A DNA stretch of 64,000 nt from Myxococcus sp. RHSTA-1-4. Lineage in GTDB: Bacteria; Myxococcota; Myxococcia; Myxococcales; Myxococcaceae. The stretch is from NCBI RefSeq assembly GCF_020037125.1, contig NZ_JAIQDG010000028.1, forward strand, positions 1-64,000, written 5' to 3'. Of this stretch, positions 32,728 through 41,612 are shown one piece after another. The notes under the pieces are model-generated. The model was not told where the DNA came from and did not search any database. It was given only the letters and a program-made list of their open reading frames with translations. The translations under genes were made by a program, and so were the position numbers. Each line of letters begins with the position of its first letter. Position 1 is the stretch's first letter.

Positions 32728-33881
32728 GTGAAGCGGTCCTTGAGACGCAGCAGGGGCTGCTCGAAGCAGCGCCACGACACGACGGCGAGCGCCAGCAGCA
32801 CCGCGTACTCGAACAGCAGGCCGAGCGCGGTGGCGGCGATGCTCCAGGGGATGAAGCGGTAGAACAGCGGCCGCGTGTAGAGGCCGCCCGCGGGGATGAC
32901 GAGCGCGTGGAAGAGGTAGAGCCCGTAGCTCACCTGCCCCACGAAGCGCAGCGGCCGACACTGAAGCACGGCCTGGAGCACCCGCGCGCGCCCGGTGAGC
33001 ACCCACCCCAGCAGGCTGGCGAAGCCCACCGCCCACAACGTGTACAGGCCCGCTACCAGCAGCGCGCGGACATGCGGGCCGCCCGGCCCCACGAGCGCCG
33101 TTGCCATGTGGATGGCCTGCCCATGACTGAAGAAGACGATGGAGAGCCCGAAGGCCACGCCCAGCGCGAGCACCGCGAGCCCCCGGCTCCACTGTTCCAG
33201 GCGGTCCGCCGTGTAGCGGCCGTCCACCACGCCGAGCGCCAGCAGTCCCCCGAGCGCCAGCCCGTCCAGGCGGAACAGGGTGAAGGTGTAGACCTGGATG
33301 GGAGCAGCGCCCTCCCACAGCGCGGCGAAGCGCGCCACGGGGGAGAGCAGCACGCATGCCCACAGCAACGCGCGGAGCTGCCCGTTCCGCAGGAAGAACA
33401 CGAGCAGCGGCCACACCAGGTAGAACTGCTCCTCGATGGCCAGGGACCACGTCACGTTGATGGGCGCGGGGCCGAAGTCCGTCTGCCAGAGGTTCTGGAG
33501 GTACAGCGCGTAGAGCACCCACGGATACCGCTGGGTGTCGAAGGCCAGGGCAGGCAGCAGCCGCCCCATGACGCCGAAGGTGAAGGCCAGCACCAGGAAG
33601 TACAGCGGCCAGATGCGCAGCGCGCGCCGCGCGTAGAAGGTGCGGAAGTAGGCCCCGCGCTCGCGCGTCTGCACGAGGATGCGCGTAATCAGGAAGCCGG
33701 AGAGGACGAAGAAGAGGTCCACGCCCGCCCAGCCCACCTGAAAGAGCGTGCCCAGTGACGCGCTGCGGAGTCCTGTCAGCGAGTGGTAGGCAATCACCAG
33801 CAGCACCGCCACGCCGCGCAGGCCATCCAGCGCGGGAAGGTGCGCGGGCAGGCGCAGGGGCTCCCAGGGTACGGTCTTCAT
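32685..33881 (-). CDS. acyltransferase 3 family membrane protein
   Basis: 398 residues with about ten transmembrane helices. Family features: LDGLRGVAVLLVIAYHS near the N-terminus (catalytic His), FFVLSGFLITRIL, RRALRIWPLYFL, and WSLAIEEQFYLVWPLL. Such enzymes move acyl groups (often acetyl) onto sugars of O-antigen, capsule or exopolysaccharide across the inner membrane. It converges on the polysaccharide deacetylase-like gene, so acylating and deacylating functions sit side by side. The start is ATG 33881; ATG 33896 adds five residues. Its last 60 bases are duplicated at 30151-30209. Confidence 0.9.
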   Translation of the reverse strand: MKTVPWEPLRLPAHLPALDGLRGVAVLLVIAYHSLTGLRSASLGTLFQVGWAGVDLFFVLSGFLITRILVQTRERGAYFRTFYARRALRIWPLYFLVLAFTFGVMGRLLPALAFDTQRYPWVLYALYLQNLWQTDFGPAPINVTWSLAIEEQFYLVWPLLVFFLRNGQLRALLWACVLLSPVARFAALWEGAAPIQVYTFTLFRLDGLALGGLLALGVVDGRYTADRLEQWSRGLAVLALGVAFGLSIVFFSHGQAIHMATALVGPGGPHVRALLVAGLYTLWAVGFASLLGWVLTGRARVLQAVLQCRPLRFVGQVSYGLYLFHALVIPAGGLYTRPLFYRFIPWSIAATALGLLFEYAVLLALAVVSWRCFEQPLLRLKDRFTHTDAAGKAAAPTA

Positions 33882-34065
33882 CTCGGCGCGGACCATAGCC
33901 GGGATTCGCGGCGTGCCCCATCCGTGCGTGTGGGCCTCGTCCGTCGAGGGAGCGGCCGGGCTGCCCGGGACGGCGCGCCTGGGCCCTCCGAAGCCCTCGA
34001 GGAGCGCGACGTCGCGGCGCTCGTTGATGCGGGCCAGCAACGATACGTGTAGAGGCAGACCTCCC

Positions 34066-36207
34066 ATGCGCACCCGCCTGCTCCTCGTTGCGTCCGTCGT
34101 CGCGCTTGCTTCGCTCAGAGCCGCCGCCCAGCCCCCCACGTCCCCGCTGGGGCGCGTGTCGCCCACCACCGGACTGGTGCTTCGGGACGAGGTGGTGCAC
34201 GCCCTCATCCAGGAGAGCTCCGGCGACCGCATCCACGACAACGTGCAGCGGCTCGCCCTCCTCGCCCGGGACACCCAGGGGGGCTACACCGATGCGGCCG
34301 TGTGGCTGAAGGCCGCGGCCGAGGCGGCGGGGCTCCAGGACGTGCGCCTGGAGCCGATGAAGAGCGGCCCCCAGTGGCGCGCCACCCGCGGCGAGCTGTG
34401 GGTGGCCGGCCCGCACCGGTACCGGCTCACCTCCTACGCCGACCTGCCCATGGCTCTGGCGCCGGGCAGCGGCAGCTTCGAGGGCACGGGCCTGGAGCTG
34501 GTCGACGTGGACACCGGCACCCGGGACTCGGACTACGCGGGCAAGGACCTGAAGGGCAAGGTGGTCCTCACCCGCAGCCATCCCCGTGCCGTCCTGCAGA
34601 GGGCGGTGAGGCAGTACGGCGCCGTGGGCGTGGTCTCGTCCTACTCGACGCCGCCCTGGAACGCGCCCCACCGCATGGATGGCGACTTCCCGGACCAGGT
34701 GGGCTGGGCGCACGTCCCGCCGGGGCTGCGGCCGGCGGGTGAGCCGGCGCCCTTCCTGTTCATGGTCTCCGACCGCCAGGGGCGCGAGCTGCGCGCCCAG
34801 TTGCACGCAGGCCCGGTGAAGGTGGACGTGAGCGTCGCCAGCGAGGCCTTCGAGGGGCACTACAGCATCGTCAGCGGCGTCATCCCCGGCACCCGCGCCG
34901 GGGAGGAGGTCGTCCTCGCCGGCCACCTGGACCACTACAAGCCCGGAGCCGACGACAACGCCTCGGGGGCGGCCACCCTCTTGGAGATGGTGCGCACCTA
35001 CACCACGCTCATCCGCCGGGGCGTGCTGCCACCGCCGGTGCGCACCCTGCGCGTGCTGTGGCTGCCGGAGTTCGAGGGCACCCGCGACTGGTTCTCCCAC
35101 CACGCCGACGACCCGGTGCGGCGGGTGGCCCACTTCAACTTCGACATGCTCGGCGCGAGCCTGAGCCGCACCCACTCGCGCTTCATGGTGACGTACACGC
35201 CGGACTGGAACGCCAGCTTCGTGAATGCCGTGGCCGAGTCCACGGTGGCCTTCATGAACCGCTTCAACGGCGTGGCCTACCCGCAACGGAAGGACTTCCG
35301 CATCGGCTCCGTCACCGGCTCGCGGGACCCGCTGGACGCCCACCTGGAGCGCTACAGCCGCGGTTCGGACCACCAGCTCTTCAACGACCACGGCATCCCG
35401 GGCGTGGCCTTCTCCACCTGGCCCGACGACGGCTACCACACCAGCGGCGACCGGCCGGAGAACGTGGACCCGACCCAGCTGCACCGCGCCGCCTTCGCGG
35501 GCCTGGCCTCGGTCACCGTCGCCGCCTGGGCCGACGGCACCGGTGCCCTGGAGCTGGCACGCCTGGTGGCGGTGCACGGCGTGCGGCGCGTGGCGGAGGA
35601 TGAGTTCAGCGCCCGCCGGGGCCTGGCCGCGGCCACCACCGAGCAATTGCCCGAGACCTACCGTCTGGCCCGCGCCGTGGTGCGTGCTGGCTACCGGCGT
35701 GAGCGCGAGGCCCTGCGCTCATGCATTCCCCTGGGCGCGCCCGCCTCACCGGTGCAGGCCATGGCCAGGGCGCTCGACGCCGCCGAGGCCCAGGCACTGA
35801 AGCGCCTGGAAGTGGACGGCAAGTCGCGCGGCGTGTCCCTGAAGGAGCCGGCCCCCACCGAGACCGAACGGCGGGCCCGAGCCCTCATCCCCCGCGGCGT
35901 GAAGGGCCAGGAGCTGGCCTCCTTCGACGAGGTGGCGAGCCGGGCCGGCCCGGAGCACCAGCCCCGGGTGGCCGCCGTGCAGGCCGCCATGGCCGCGGCG
36001 ACCACCACCCTGCGAGAGCGCGGGGAGAGCGAGCTGCGCTTCTACCAACTGCCCGACGCCATCGCGAGCTACGCCGACGGCAAGCGCTCCGTCGCTGACA
36101 TCCGCGACGCGGCCTATGCCGAGTACGGCCACGCCTTCCCCGTGGAGGCGCTCCTGGACCTCTTCGGGCTGCTGGAGCAGGGCGCCATCATGACGCGTGC
36201 CCGATGA
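34066..36207 (+). CDS. M28-family zinc aminopeptidase-like secreted protein
   Basis: 713 residues. A signal peptide (MRTRLLLVASVVALASLRAAAQ) precedes a protease-associated (PA) insert (about 140-260) and an M28 peptidase domain: His287/Asp289 in AGHLDHYKPGADDNASG with the bridging Asp, then the Glu in LWLPEFEGT, NFDMLG, and the last His in GYHTSGDRPENVD. The C-terminal 200 residues (after about 510) are helical and end with a small winged-helix-like part (YADGKRSVADIRDAAYAEYG). It probably digests peptides outside the inner membrane, which suits a predatory life style (inference). It is divergent from the acyltransferase. Confidence 0.9.
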   Translation: MRTRLLLVASVVALASLRAAAQPPTSPLGRVSPTTGLVLRDEVVHALIQESSGDRIHDNVQRLALLARDTQGGYTDAAVWLKAAAEAAGLQDVRLEPMKSGPQWRATRGELWVAGPHRYRLTSYADLPMALAPGSGSFEGTGLELVDVDTGTRDSDYAGKDLKGKVVLTRSHPRAVLQRAVRQYGAVGVVSSYSTPPWNAPHRMDGDFPDQVGWAHVPPGLRPAGEPAPFLFMVSDRQGRELRAQLHAGPVKVDVSVASEAFEGHYSIVSGVIPGTRAGEEVVLAGHLDHYKPGADDNASGAATLLEMVRTYTTLIRRGVLPPPVRTLRVLWLPEFEGTRDWFSHHADDPVRRVAHFNFDMLGASLSRTHSRFMVTYTPDWNASFVNAVAESTVAFMNRFNGVAYPQRKDFRIGSVTGSRDPLDAHLERYSRGSDHQLFNDHGIPGVAFSTWPDDGYHTSGDRPENVDPTQLHRAAFAGLASVTVAAWADGTGALELARLVAVHGVRRVAEDEFSARRGLAAATTEQLPETYRLARAVVRAGYRREREALRSCIPLGAPASPVQAMARALDAAEAQALKRLEVDGKSRGVSLKEPAPTETERRARALIPRGVKGQELASFDEVASRAGPEHQPRVAAVQAAMAAATTTLRERGESELRFYQLPDAIASYADGKRSVADIRDAAYAEYGHAFPVEALLDLFGLLEQGAIMTRAR

Positions 36208-36250
36208 GGACACCCGCGCGGGCGGGGACAGTGGAGCCGGGTGGAAACCA

Positions 36251-37255
36251 TCAATCCTTCGCGAGGCTCCCGAGGACCTTCGACCAGTGCTCGCGCATTG
36301 CCTCCCGGGCCTTCGCGTCAGGCAGCTTCTCCATGTGCACATGGAAGGCGACGCCCCGCGCCTTCGGCACCAGCGAGAGCTGCAACGTCGCCGGCTTCTC
36401 CCAGCCGTCCGGCTGCCACGTCATTCGCACGCGCTGCCCGGGCTTCACCACCCGTATCTCTCCGCGCACGCCTGGCGCTCCACGGCGCTTGGGGACCTCA
36501 TAGCGCTTGCCCGGCTCGAGCGTCAGCTTCGCGCCCGCGCCGAGCCAGCGCTCCGCCTGCTTCGTCACCAACTCCCACAGCGTCGTCGCGGTCATCGGCA
36601 GCGTGCGCACCACGCCCACCTGAAAACCCGTCAGGGCTGTCTCGCCGACCACCCGCTTGCCGCGAGCCTGTTCGTACGCCACCGCGATCGACTGCTGCCA
36701 CCAGCCTGACTCAACCTCACGGACCAGGTGCGCGACGAGCTGCTTGTGGTTCAGCTCGGCCGCCCCCGCCGTGTCCAGCGCGCGCATCCAGGCCTTCCAA
36801 TCACGCCCGGTGGCCTCCTTCACGGCACTGTCGGTCACGCGGTCGGTGATGCGCGCGTTCTTCCTCACAGCCGCGGGCTTCTTCCCTTTCGTGGCGAGCT
36901 CCGCGAGCCGCGCCTGCACCAGCTTCTTCACCAGCTTCGCCGGGAGCGGCTTGTCTGGCGGGAAGGTGACGCCGCTCTTCGACGTGGAGTAACCCTCCAG
37001 CTCCGGCTTCAAGACTGGCACGACACTGCCGCTGAAGGGGTAGTAGCCGCAGTGGGTCTTGAAGAACGCGAAGCCGGCCACGGCGTTCCCGTCCACCTTG
37101 AAGGTGGGTATCCGGTAGCTGATCGTCTCGACCGCTCCCGGGAGCAGCTTCCTGAGCTGCAAGCGCAGCGCTCCCAGCGTCTTCTTCGCCGCCGGGTCAT
37201 TCAGGCTCGCCAGATATGCGTCGATCGGCTGCAGTGCTCGCGTGTTCGTCGCCAT
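36251..37255 (-). CDS. DUF1801 - DUF4287-like - SRPBCC three-domain protein
   Basis: 334 residues. Residues about 5-110 match the YdhG/DUF1801 fold (SLNDPAAKKTLGALRLQLRK, ETISYRIPTF). Residues about 140-205 resemble DUF4287-type helical domains (TGRDWKAWMRALD ... WWQQSIAVAYEQARGKR). The last 120 residues are an SRPBCC/AHSA1-like lipid-binding fold (VVRTLPMTATTLWELVTKQ, QRVRMTWQPDGWEKPATLQL). Each domain is common alone, but the triple fusion is less so. The start ATG 37255 (AGGGGG 9 bases upstream) is preferred over 37285. The function is unknown, possibly stress-related ligand binding. Confidence 0.8.
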   Translation of the reverse strand: MATNTRALQPIDAYLASLNDPAAKKTLGALRLQLRKLLPGAVETISYRIPTFKVDGNAVAGFAFFKTHCGYYPFSGSVVPVLKPELEGYSTSKSGVTFPPDKPLPAKLVKKLVQARLAELATKGKKPAAVRKNARITDRVTDSAVKEATGRDWKAWMRALDTAGAAELNHKQLVAHLVREVESGWWQQSIAVAYEQARGKRVVGETALTGFQVGVVRTLPMTATTLWELVTKQAERWLGAGAKLTLEPGKRYEVPKRRGAPGVRGEIRVVKPGQRVRMTWQPDGWEKPATLQLSLVPKARGVAFHVHMEKLPDAKAREAMREHWSKVLGSLAKD

Positions 37256-37443
37256 GGTCTTCGGCCCCCTGGAACGTTTCGTCACGACTTAACAGAGCCC
37301 TGGGGCGGCGCCACCCCGGCTCAGCTCCCGTCAGCAGCGGTTGTCCTCCGCGCGATGTCACATGCAGCAACTCCTCGCCCGAACGAAGCCTGGAGCGAGT
37401 CCACACTCCCGCTGGGCGTCGAGCGGAGCCGCGCGGACGCGGG

Positions 37444-37983
37444 TCAGTGGAGCCGGGCTTCCGGTGGCGGCTCCACCGGGATGGGGCGGCCCTCCTGGCG
37501 AGCCTTCAGCTCCGCGGCCACGCTACCGGCCCACCGGCGGATGTGTCCGGAGTCACGCCAGTCCCCCGTGTGCTCGCGAGCCATGGCCCTGGCGATGAAG
37601 CCCTTCGCATTCGCCTCCAGCCGTCCGCCAAACGTCATGTGGCCACGAGCCCCCACCTGCTCCATGAGTGCCTGGACCTGGTGCGTGGGAGCAATCTCGC
37701 CCTCCACCGCGGAGCTGTCGAGCGGGCCACTGGAGAAGAACCAGACAGGCTTCTCACGCAGCACCCCGGCATGCCGGTGCACGAAGCGCCTGGCCAGCCG
37801 GTACCAGCGGTTCGCATAGAGCGCCCCGCCGACGATGACGGCGTCATAGGCCGCCACGTCCTCGACCTCCTTGGGCGGACGCACTTCCGCGTCGAGTCCC
37901 TCGCCCCGGAGTACCTCGGCGACCTGCCGGGCAATGCCCTCGGTCCCCCCTCGCTTGGACCCATAGGTGACCAGAACCCGCAT
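37444..37983 (-). CDS. flavodoxin-domain protein
   Basis: 179 residues from ATG 37983 with GGAGG 7 bases upstream. A flavodoxin fold of the HemG-like group: MRVLVTYGSKRGGTEGIARQ (FMN phosphate loop), DAVIVGGALYANRWYRLARR, and KPVWFFSSGPLD. It probably uses FMN as a redox carrier or quinone-type reductase. The substrate is unknown. The 188-base gap downstream to the DUF1801 gene holds nothing convincing. Confidence 0.85.
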   Translation of the reverse strand: MRVLVTYGSKRGGTEGIARQVAEVLRGEGLDAEVRPPKEVEDVAAYDAVIVGGALYANRWYRLARRFVHRHAGVLREKPVWFFSSGPLDSSAVEGEIAPTHQVQALMEQVGARGHMTFGGRLEANAKGFIARAMAREHTGDWRDSGHIRRWAGSVAAELKARQEGRPIPVEPPPEARLH

Positions 37984-38179
37984 CGCTGACCTCCGTGGTG
38001 ACTCCACCCTCGGAGTCATGCATGCGGCGGACCGACGGAGCTGACGAGGTGCCGACAGCCGAGCGCCCCCGAGCCCCTCCGGATGGAGGGACGCCCTCGC
38101 GCAAAGGCTGCGTGCCTCGCGGTTCCCCGCGAAAGAATCCCGCGAAGGCTGGCGCTCGTACCCGGAGGAGCCCCGGGGC

Positions 38180-39148
38180 CTATGCCGCCTGACGCCCGGG
38201 CTCCGGCGGAAGCGAGGACGCGGGCGGAGGCCGCACGTGCGCCGTCTGCGTCAGCCGCACGCCCAGGAGCACCAGCACCCCGCCGACGGCAATCGCCCAG
38301 TGCAGCGCCTCATCCAGCAGCGCCCACGCGGCCAGGGCGGTGGCCGCCGGCTGGAGGTTGGAGAAGATGGCCACCTTCGACGCCGGCACCTTCGACAGCG
38401 CGTAGTACCAGATGAGGTACGCAATCACCGACGTGAGCAGGCCCAGGTACACGATGGAGCCCTTCGCCGCGGTGCTCGCCGCCAACACCTGTGCCGGCTT
38501 CGCCATGAACGGCGCCAGGGGCAGCATCAGCACCGTGGACGCCACCATGCTCCACGCCGTCGCGCGCACCGGGCCGTGCACCGCGACGAAGGGCTTGCCC
38601 TCCGTCGTGTACACCACCCACGCCGCCACCGCTCCGAGGATGAGCAGGTCTCCCACCAGCGAGCCGCTCGCCTCCGCCAGCCCGCGCCCCAGCAGCAGCA
38701 CCACCACGCCCGCGAAGGCCGTGGCGATGCCTCCCACCGCGCGCAGCGATGCCCGCTCCTGCCCCCGCGCCAGGCTCAGCAGGTACACGCCCAGCGGCGT
38801 CAGCGCGTAGAGCAGCGCCGCGTGCGCCGCCGTGGACTTCGACAGCCCATAGAAGAAGAACCCCTGGTTCACCGGCCCCGCCAGCAGCCCCAGGAACAGC
38901 ACGCGCCGCCACTCGTCGCGCGGCGGCACCTTGGGTCCCGGTGAGAGCCACAGCAGCAGCACGAACACGGAGCCGCTCAGCAGGAAGCGCCACATCACCA
39001 CCGTGAGCGGCGGCAGTTCCGCCATCGCGCGCTTGCCCGCGAGGTACGTGCCGGCGCTGATGAGCACCTGGACGCCCATCAAGGCGTACACCAGGGTGAG
39101 CGAAGAAGCAGCGGTGGAATTCAGGACTCGAGCTGGCTGAGCGCCCAT
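38180..39148 (-). CDS. EamA-family (DMT) transporter
   Basis: 322 residues, ten transmembrane segments, with the two EamA repeats (MWRFLLSGSVFVLLLWLSPG; YLIWYYALSKVPASKVAIFS). Typical of RhaT/YdcZ-like metabolite exporters in the inner membrane. Its ATG (39148) lies inside the 3' end of queG, overlapping by 28 bases, which suggests translational coupling. The substrate is unknown. Confidence 0.88.
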   Translation of the reverse strand: MGAQPARVLNSTAASSLTLVYALMGVQVLISAGTYLAGKRAMAELPPLTVVMWRFLLSGSVFVLLLWLSPGPKVPPRDEWRRVLFLGLLAGPVNQGFFFYGLSKSTAAHAALLYALTPLGVYLLSLARGQERASLRAVGGIATAFAGVVVLLLGRGLAEASGSLVGDLLILGAVAAWVVYTTEGKPFVAVHGPVRATAWSMVASTVLMLPLAPFMAKPAQVLAASTAAKGSIVYLGLLTSVIAYLIWYYALSKVPASKVAIFSNLQPAATALAAWALLDEALHWAIAVGGVLVLLGVRLTQTAHVRPPPASSLPPEPGRQAA

Positions 39149-40140
39149 TGCGCCGCGGTACGTACCAATTCACTCGAATCGCCGCAGAGCTTTTCGAGCA
39201 GGCGCCGCGCATCCGCGCGCTTCGAGACGCCCAGCGCATACACGGCGTTGCGGCGCAGACCGTCATAGCGTGCGCGTGCCAGCGCTGTACCGGGCACCAG
39301 GTGCTCGTACTGTTCCGGTGTCAGCCCCGCCAGCTCCAGCGTGCCCAGTCCCGCCACCGCTCTCGGCGCGAAGCGTGGATTCTCCGCGAACACGGGGTGA
39401 CGGTTGAGCGGGCACACCTGCTGGCAGATGTCGCAGCCGAAGATGAGGTTGTCGAACTTGAGGCGGAACGCCTCGGGCACCTGCTGCTCGCGGTTCTCAA
39501 TCGTCTGGTAGGAGAGACACGCCCGCGCGTCCACACGGCCGTTGCCCACCAGCGCGCCCGTGGGACAGGACATGAGGCAGCGGCGGCACGCGCCACAGCG
39601 GTCCGCCGCCGGGCCGTTGCCGTACGCGTCCACCTCCGCGTCCAGCACGAGCGTGGCCAGCAGCACCCACGAGCCATACGGCTCCGTGATGAAGCAGCCG
39701 TTCTTCCCCACGTAGCCCAGCCCCGCGCGCGCCGCCCACACCTTCTCCATCAGCGGGCCACTGTCCACGCTCCCGTAGGTGCCCAGCCCCGGGTACCTGG
39801 AGGTGATGGCCTTGCGGAAGGCCTTCATCCTGTCGCGCAGCGTGGAGTGGTAGTCGCGCCCCCGCGCGTAGCGGGCAATGGGAGAGTCCGCCGACTCCGC
39901 GTCGTCCCGCCAGTAGTTGTTCACGAAGGCGATGACCGTCTTCGCGCCCGGGAGGAGCCTCTCGACCTCCAGGCGCTCGGCGGCCCGCTCGCCCATCCAG
40001 TCCATGTCCGCGGCGAAGCCCGCCTCCAGCCACTCCATGAGGAAGGAGGGAGGAATGGGCTCCGCGCGCGCGAAGCCCACCAGGTCGAAGCCGACCAGGC
40101 TGGCGAGCTCACGGAGCTGGGAGGTGGGCAGCACGTCCAT
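39121..40140 (-). CDS. queG: epoxyqueuosine reductase
   Basis: 339 residues. The last step of queuosine tRNA modification, cobalamin dependent. Two [4Fe-4S] ferredoxin-like clusters are clear: CGACRRCLMSCP with an earlier segment, and CDICQQVCPLN. The N-terminal LASLVGFDLVGFARAEP and PIARYARGRDYH are typical of QueG. It lies 9 bases after a cob(I)alamin adenosyltransferase gene, which is pleasing because QueG needs a cobalamin cofactor, although it is not known to need the adenosyl form. The C-terminal HEAT-like repeat (RRNAVYALGVSKRADARRLL) is present. Confidence 0.96.
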   Translation of the reverse strand: MDVLPTSQLRELASLVGFDLVGFARAEPIPPSFLMEWLEAGFAADMDWMGERAAERLEVERLLPGAKTVIAFVNNYWRDDAESADSPIARYARGRDYHSTLRDRMKAFRKAITSRYPGLGTYGSVDSGPLMEKVWAARAGLGYVGKNGCFITEPYGSWVLLATLVLDAEVDAYGNGPAADRCGACRRCLMSCPTGALVGNGRVDARACLSYQTIENREQQVPEAFRLKFDNLIFGCDICQQVCPLNRHPVFAENPRFAPRAVAGLGTLELAGLTPEQYEHLVPGTALARARYDGLRRNAVYALGVSKRADARRLLEKLCGDSSELVRTAAQWALSQLES

Positions 40141-40149
40141 CCAGGTGTT

Positions 40150-40716
40150 CTACGGCGTCTTCGTGGGCTTCTCCGGTATCCACTTCACGTCCGGGACGCC
40201 AGCCCGGTGGTTGGCCAGCCGCGCCATGACGAAGAGCAGGTCGGAGAGCCGGTTGAGGTAGACCACCACGGCCTGCGGAATCATTCCCTCGCGCAGCAGC
40301 GGCACGACGCGCCGCTCCGCGCGGCGGCACACGGTGCGCGCCAGGTGCAGCGCGGCGGCGGCCTGGGTGCCTCCGGGCAGGACGAAGTGGGTCATCTTCG
40401 GCAGCTCGGCCTCGAAGCGGTCGATGTTGTGCTCCATGTCCTCCGCCCACTCCGCCTTCAGCTCGGGGATGTACGCGGACGCCTTGGTGTCCGCGGGCGT
40501 GGCCAGCACCGCGCCGAGCGTGAAGAGCTGGTCCTGCAGGCGCTGCAGCAGCGCGTCCATGTCCGTGGGCATGGGAAAGCCCCGCGCCAGGCCCAGGGTC
40601 GCGTTCAGCTCGTCCACCTCGCCGTACGCATCCACGCGCGCGTCGTCCTTCGGAACCCGTCCGCCACCAAACAGACCGGTCTCTCCGGCATCACCGCTCT
40701 TCGTGTAGATCTTCAT
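40150..40716 (-). CDS. cob(I)alamin adenosyltransferase, PduO type
   Basis: 188 residues from ATG 40716. It has the PduO-type ATP-binding start (KIYTKSGDAGETGLFGGGRV), VDAYGEVDELNATLGLAR, and the C-terminal signature RTVCRRAERRVVPLL with YLNRLSDLLFVMAR. It adds the adenosyl group from ATP to cobalamin. It is first in a minus-strand set with queG and EamA and divergent from thyA. Some MMAB/PduO proteins serve methylmalonyl-CoA mutase, but no such gene is here. Confidence 0.95.
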   Translation of the reverse strand: MKIYTKSGDAGETGLFGGGRVPKDDARVDAYGEVDELNATLGLARGFPMPTDMDALLQRLQDQLFTLGAVLATPADTKASAYIPELKAEWAEDMEHNIDRFEAELPKMTHFVLPGGTQAAAALHLARTVCRRAERRVVPLLREGMIPQAVVVYLNRLSDLLFVMARLANHRAGVPDVKWIPEKPTKTP

Positions 40717-40783
40717 GGTCGACGGGCTTCTAACGGCCATCCGCGTGCGGCGTCCATGGGAAGGCGCACGCGCCGTCAAGGAC

Positions 40784-40812
40784 TTGATCCAGCACGCGAG
40801 CGATCCTACATG
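40784..40812 (+). promoter_or_regulatory. possible promoter for thyA placing the start at the ATG
   Basis: TTGATC (40784-40789), a 17-base spacer and TACATG (40807-40812) sit 5 bases before ATG 40818. The gene has no Shine-Dalgarno. This geometry would give a leaderless transcript, but the -10 is a weak match. Confidence 0.35.
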
Positions 40813-40817
40813 GCCGT

Positions 40818-41612
40818 ATGCGGCAATATCTGTCCCTGCTCGAACACGTCCTCACCCACGGGACGAAGAAGGGCGACCGTACCGGCACGGGCACGCTCAG
40901 CGTCTTCGGCCACCAACTGCGTTTCGACCTCGCGCAGGGCTTCCCGCTCGTCACCACGAAGAAGCTGCACGTGAAGTCCATCCTCCACGAGCTGCTGTGG
41001 ATGCTCGCGGGGGACACCAACGTGCGCTCGCTCCAGGCCCACAACGTCACCATCTGGGACGAGTGGGCCAACGCGGACGGCAGCCTGGGCCCCGTCTACG
41101 GCCACCAGTGGCGCTCGTGGACGGCGCCGAACGGCGAGCACATCGACCAGATGAAGCTCCTGGTCGAAGGGTTGAAGAAGAACCCCGACTCGCGCCGGCA
41201 CATCGTCAGCGCGTGGAACGTGGCGGACCTGCCCGCCATGAAGCTGCCGCCCTGCCACGTGCTCTTCCAGTTCTACGTGGCCGACGGGCGCCTGTCCTGC
41301 CAGCTCTACCAGCGCAGCGCCGACCTCTTCCTCGGGCTGCCCTTCAACATCGCCTCGTACTCGCTGCTGACCATGATGGTGGCGCAGGTGACGGGCCTGA
41401 AGGCGCACGAGTTCATCCACACCGTGGGCGACGCGCACCTGTACCTCAACCACGTGGAGCAGGCGAAGGAGCAGCTCTCGCGAGAGCCCCGGCCCCTGCC
41501 GCGCATGCGCATCAACCCCGGCGTGACGGACCTCTTCGCCTTCCGGTACGAGGACTTCACGCTCGAGGGCTACGACCCGCACCCCGCCATCAAGGCGCCC
41601 GTGGCCGTATGA
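40818..41612 (+). CDS. thyA: thymidylate synthase
   Basis: 264 residues, exactly the compact E. coli length. It methylates dUMP using methylene-tetrahydrofolate. The nucleophile is Cys146 in LPPCHVLFQFYV. Also RTGTGTLSVFG, the Arg pair in DSRRHIVSAWN, and GLPFNIASYSLL. The stop overlaps the folA ATG (ATGA), so ThyA and DHFR, which regenerates its folate cofactor, are translationally coupled. Confidence 0.98.
   Translation: MRQYLSLLEHVLTHGTKKGDRTGTGTLSVFGHQLRFDLAQGFPLVTTKKLHVKSILHELLWMLAGDTNVRSLQAHNVTIWDEWANADGSLGPVYGHQWRSWTAPNGEHIDQMKLLVEGLKKNPDSRRHIVSAWNVADLPAMKLPPCHVLFQFYVADGRLSCQLYQRSADLFLGLPFNIASYSLLTMMVAQVTGLKAHEFIHTVGDAHLYLNHVEQAKEQLSREPRPLPRMRINPGVTDLFAFRYEDFTLEGYDPHPAIKAPVAV

Noticed and set aside
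32206..35646. 1146-residue minus-strand reading frame
   Set aside because: Spans the acyltransferase and M28 genes in wrong frames. Low-complexity Arg/Gly/Ala composition and no start signal.
37302..37317. GGGG...CCCC hairpin after flavodoxin
   Set aside because: Folds only with a self-complementary core and no loop; unlikely as a terminator.
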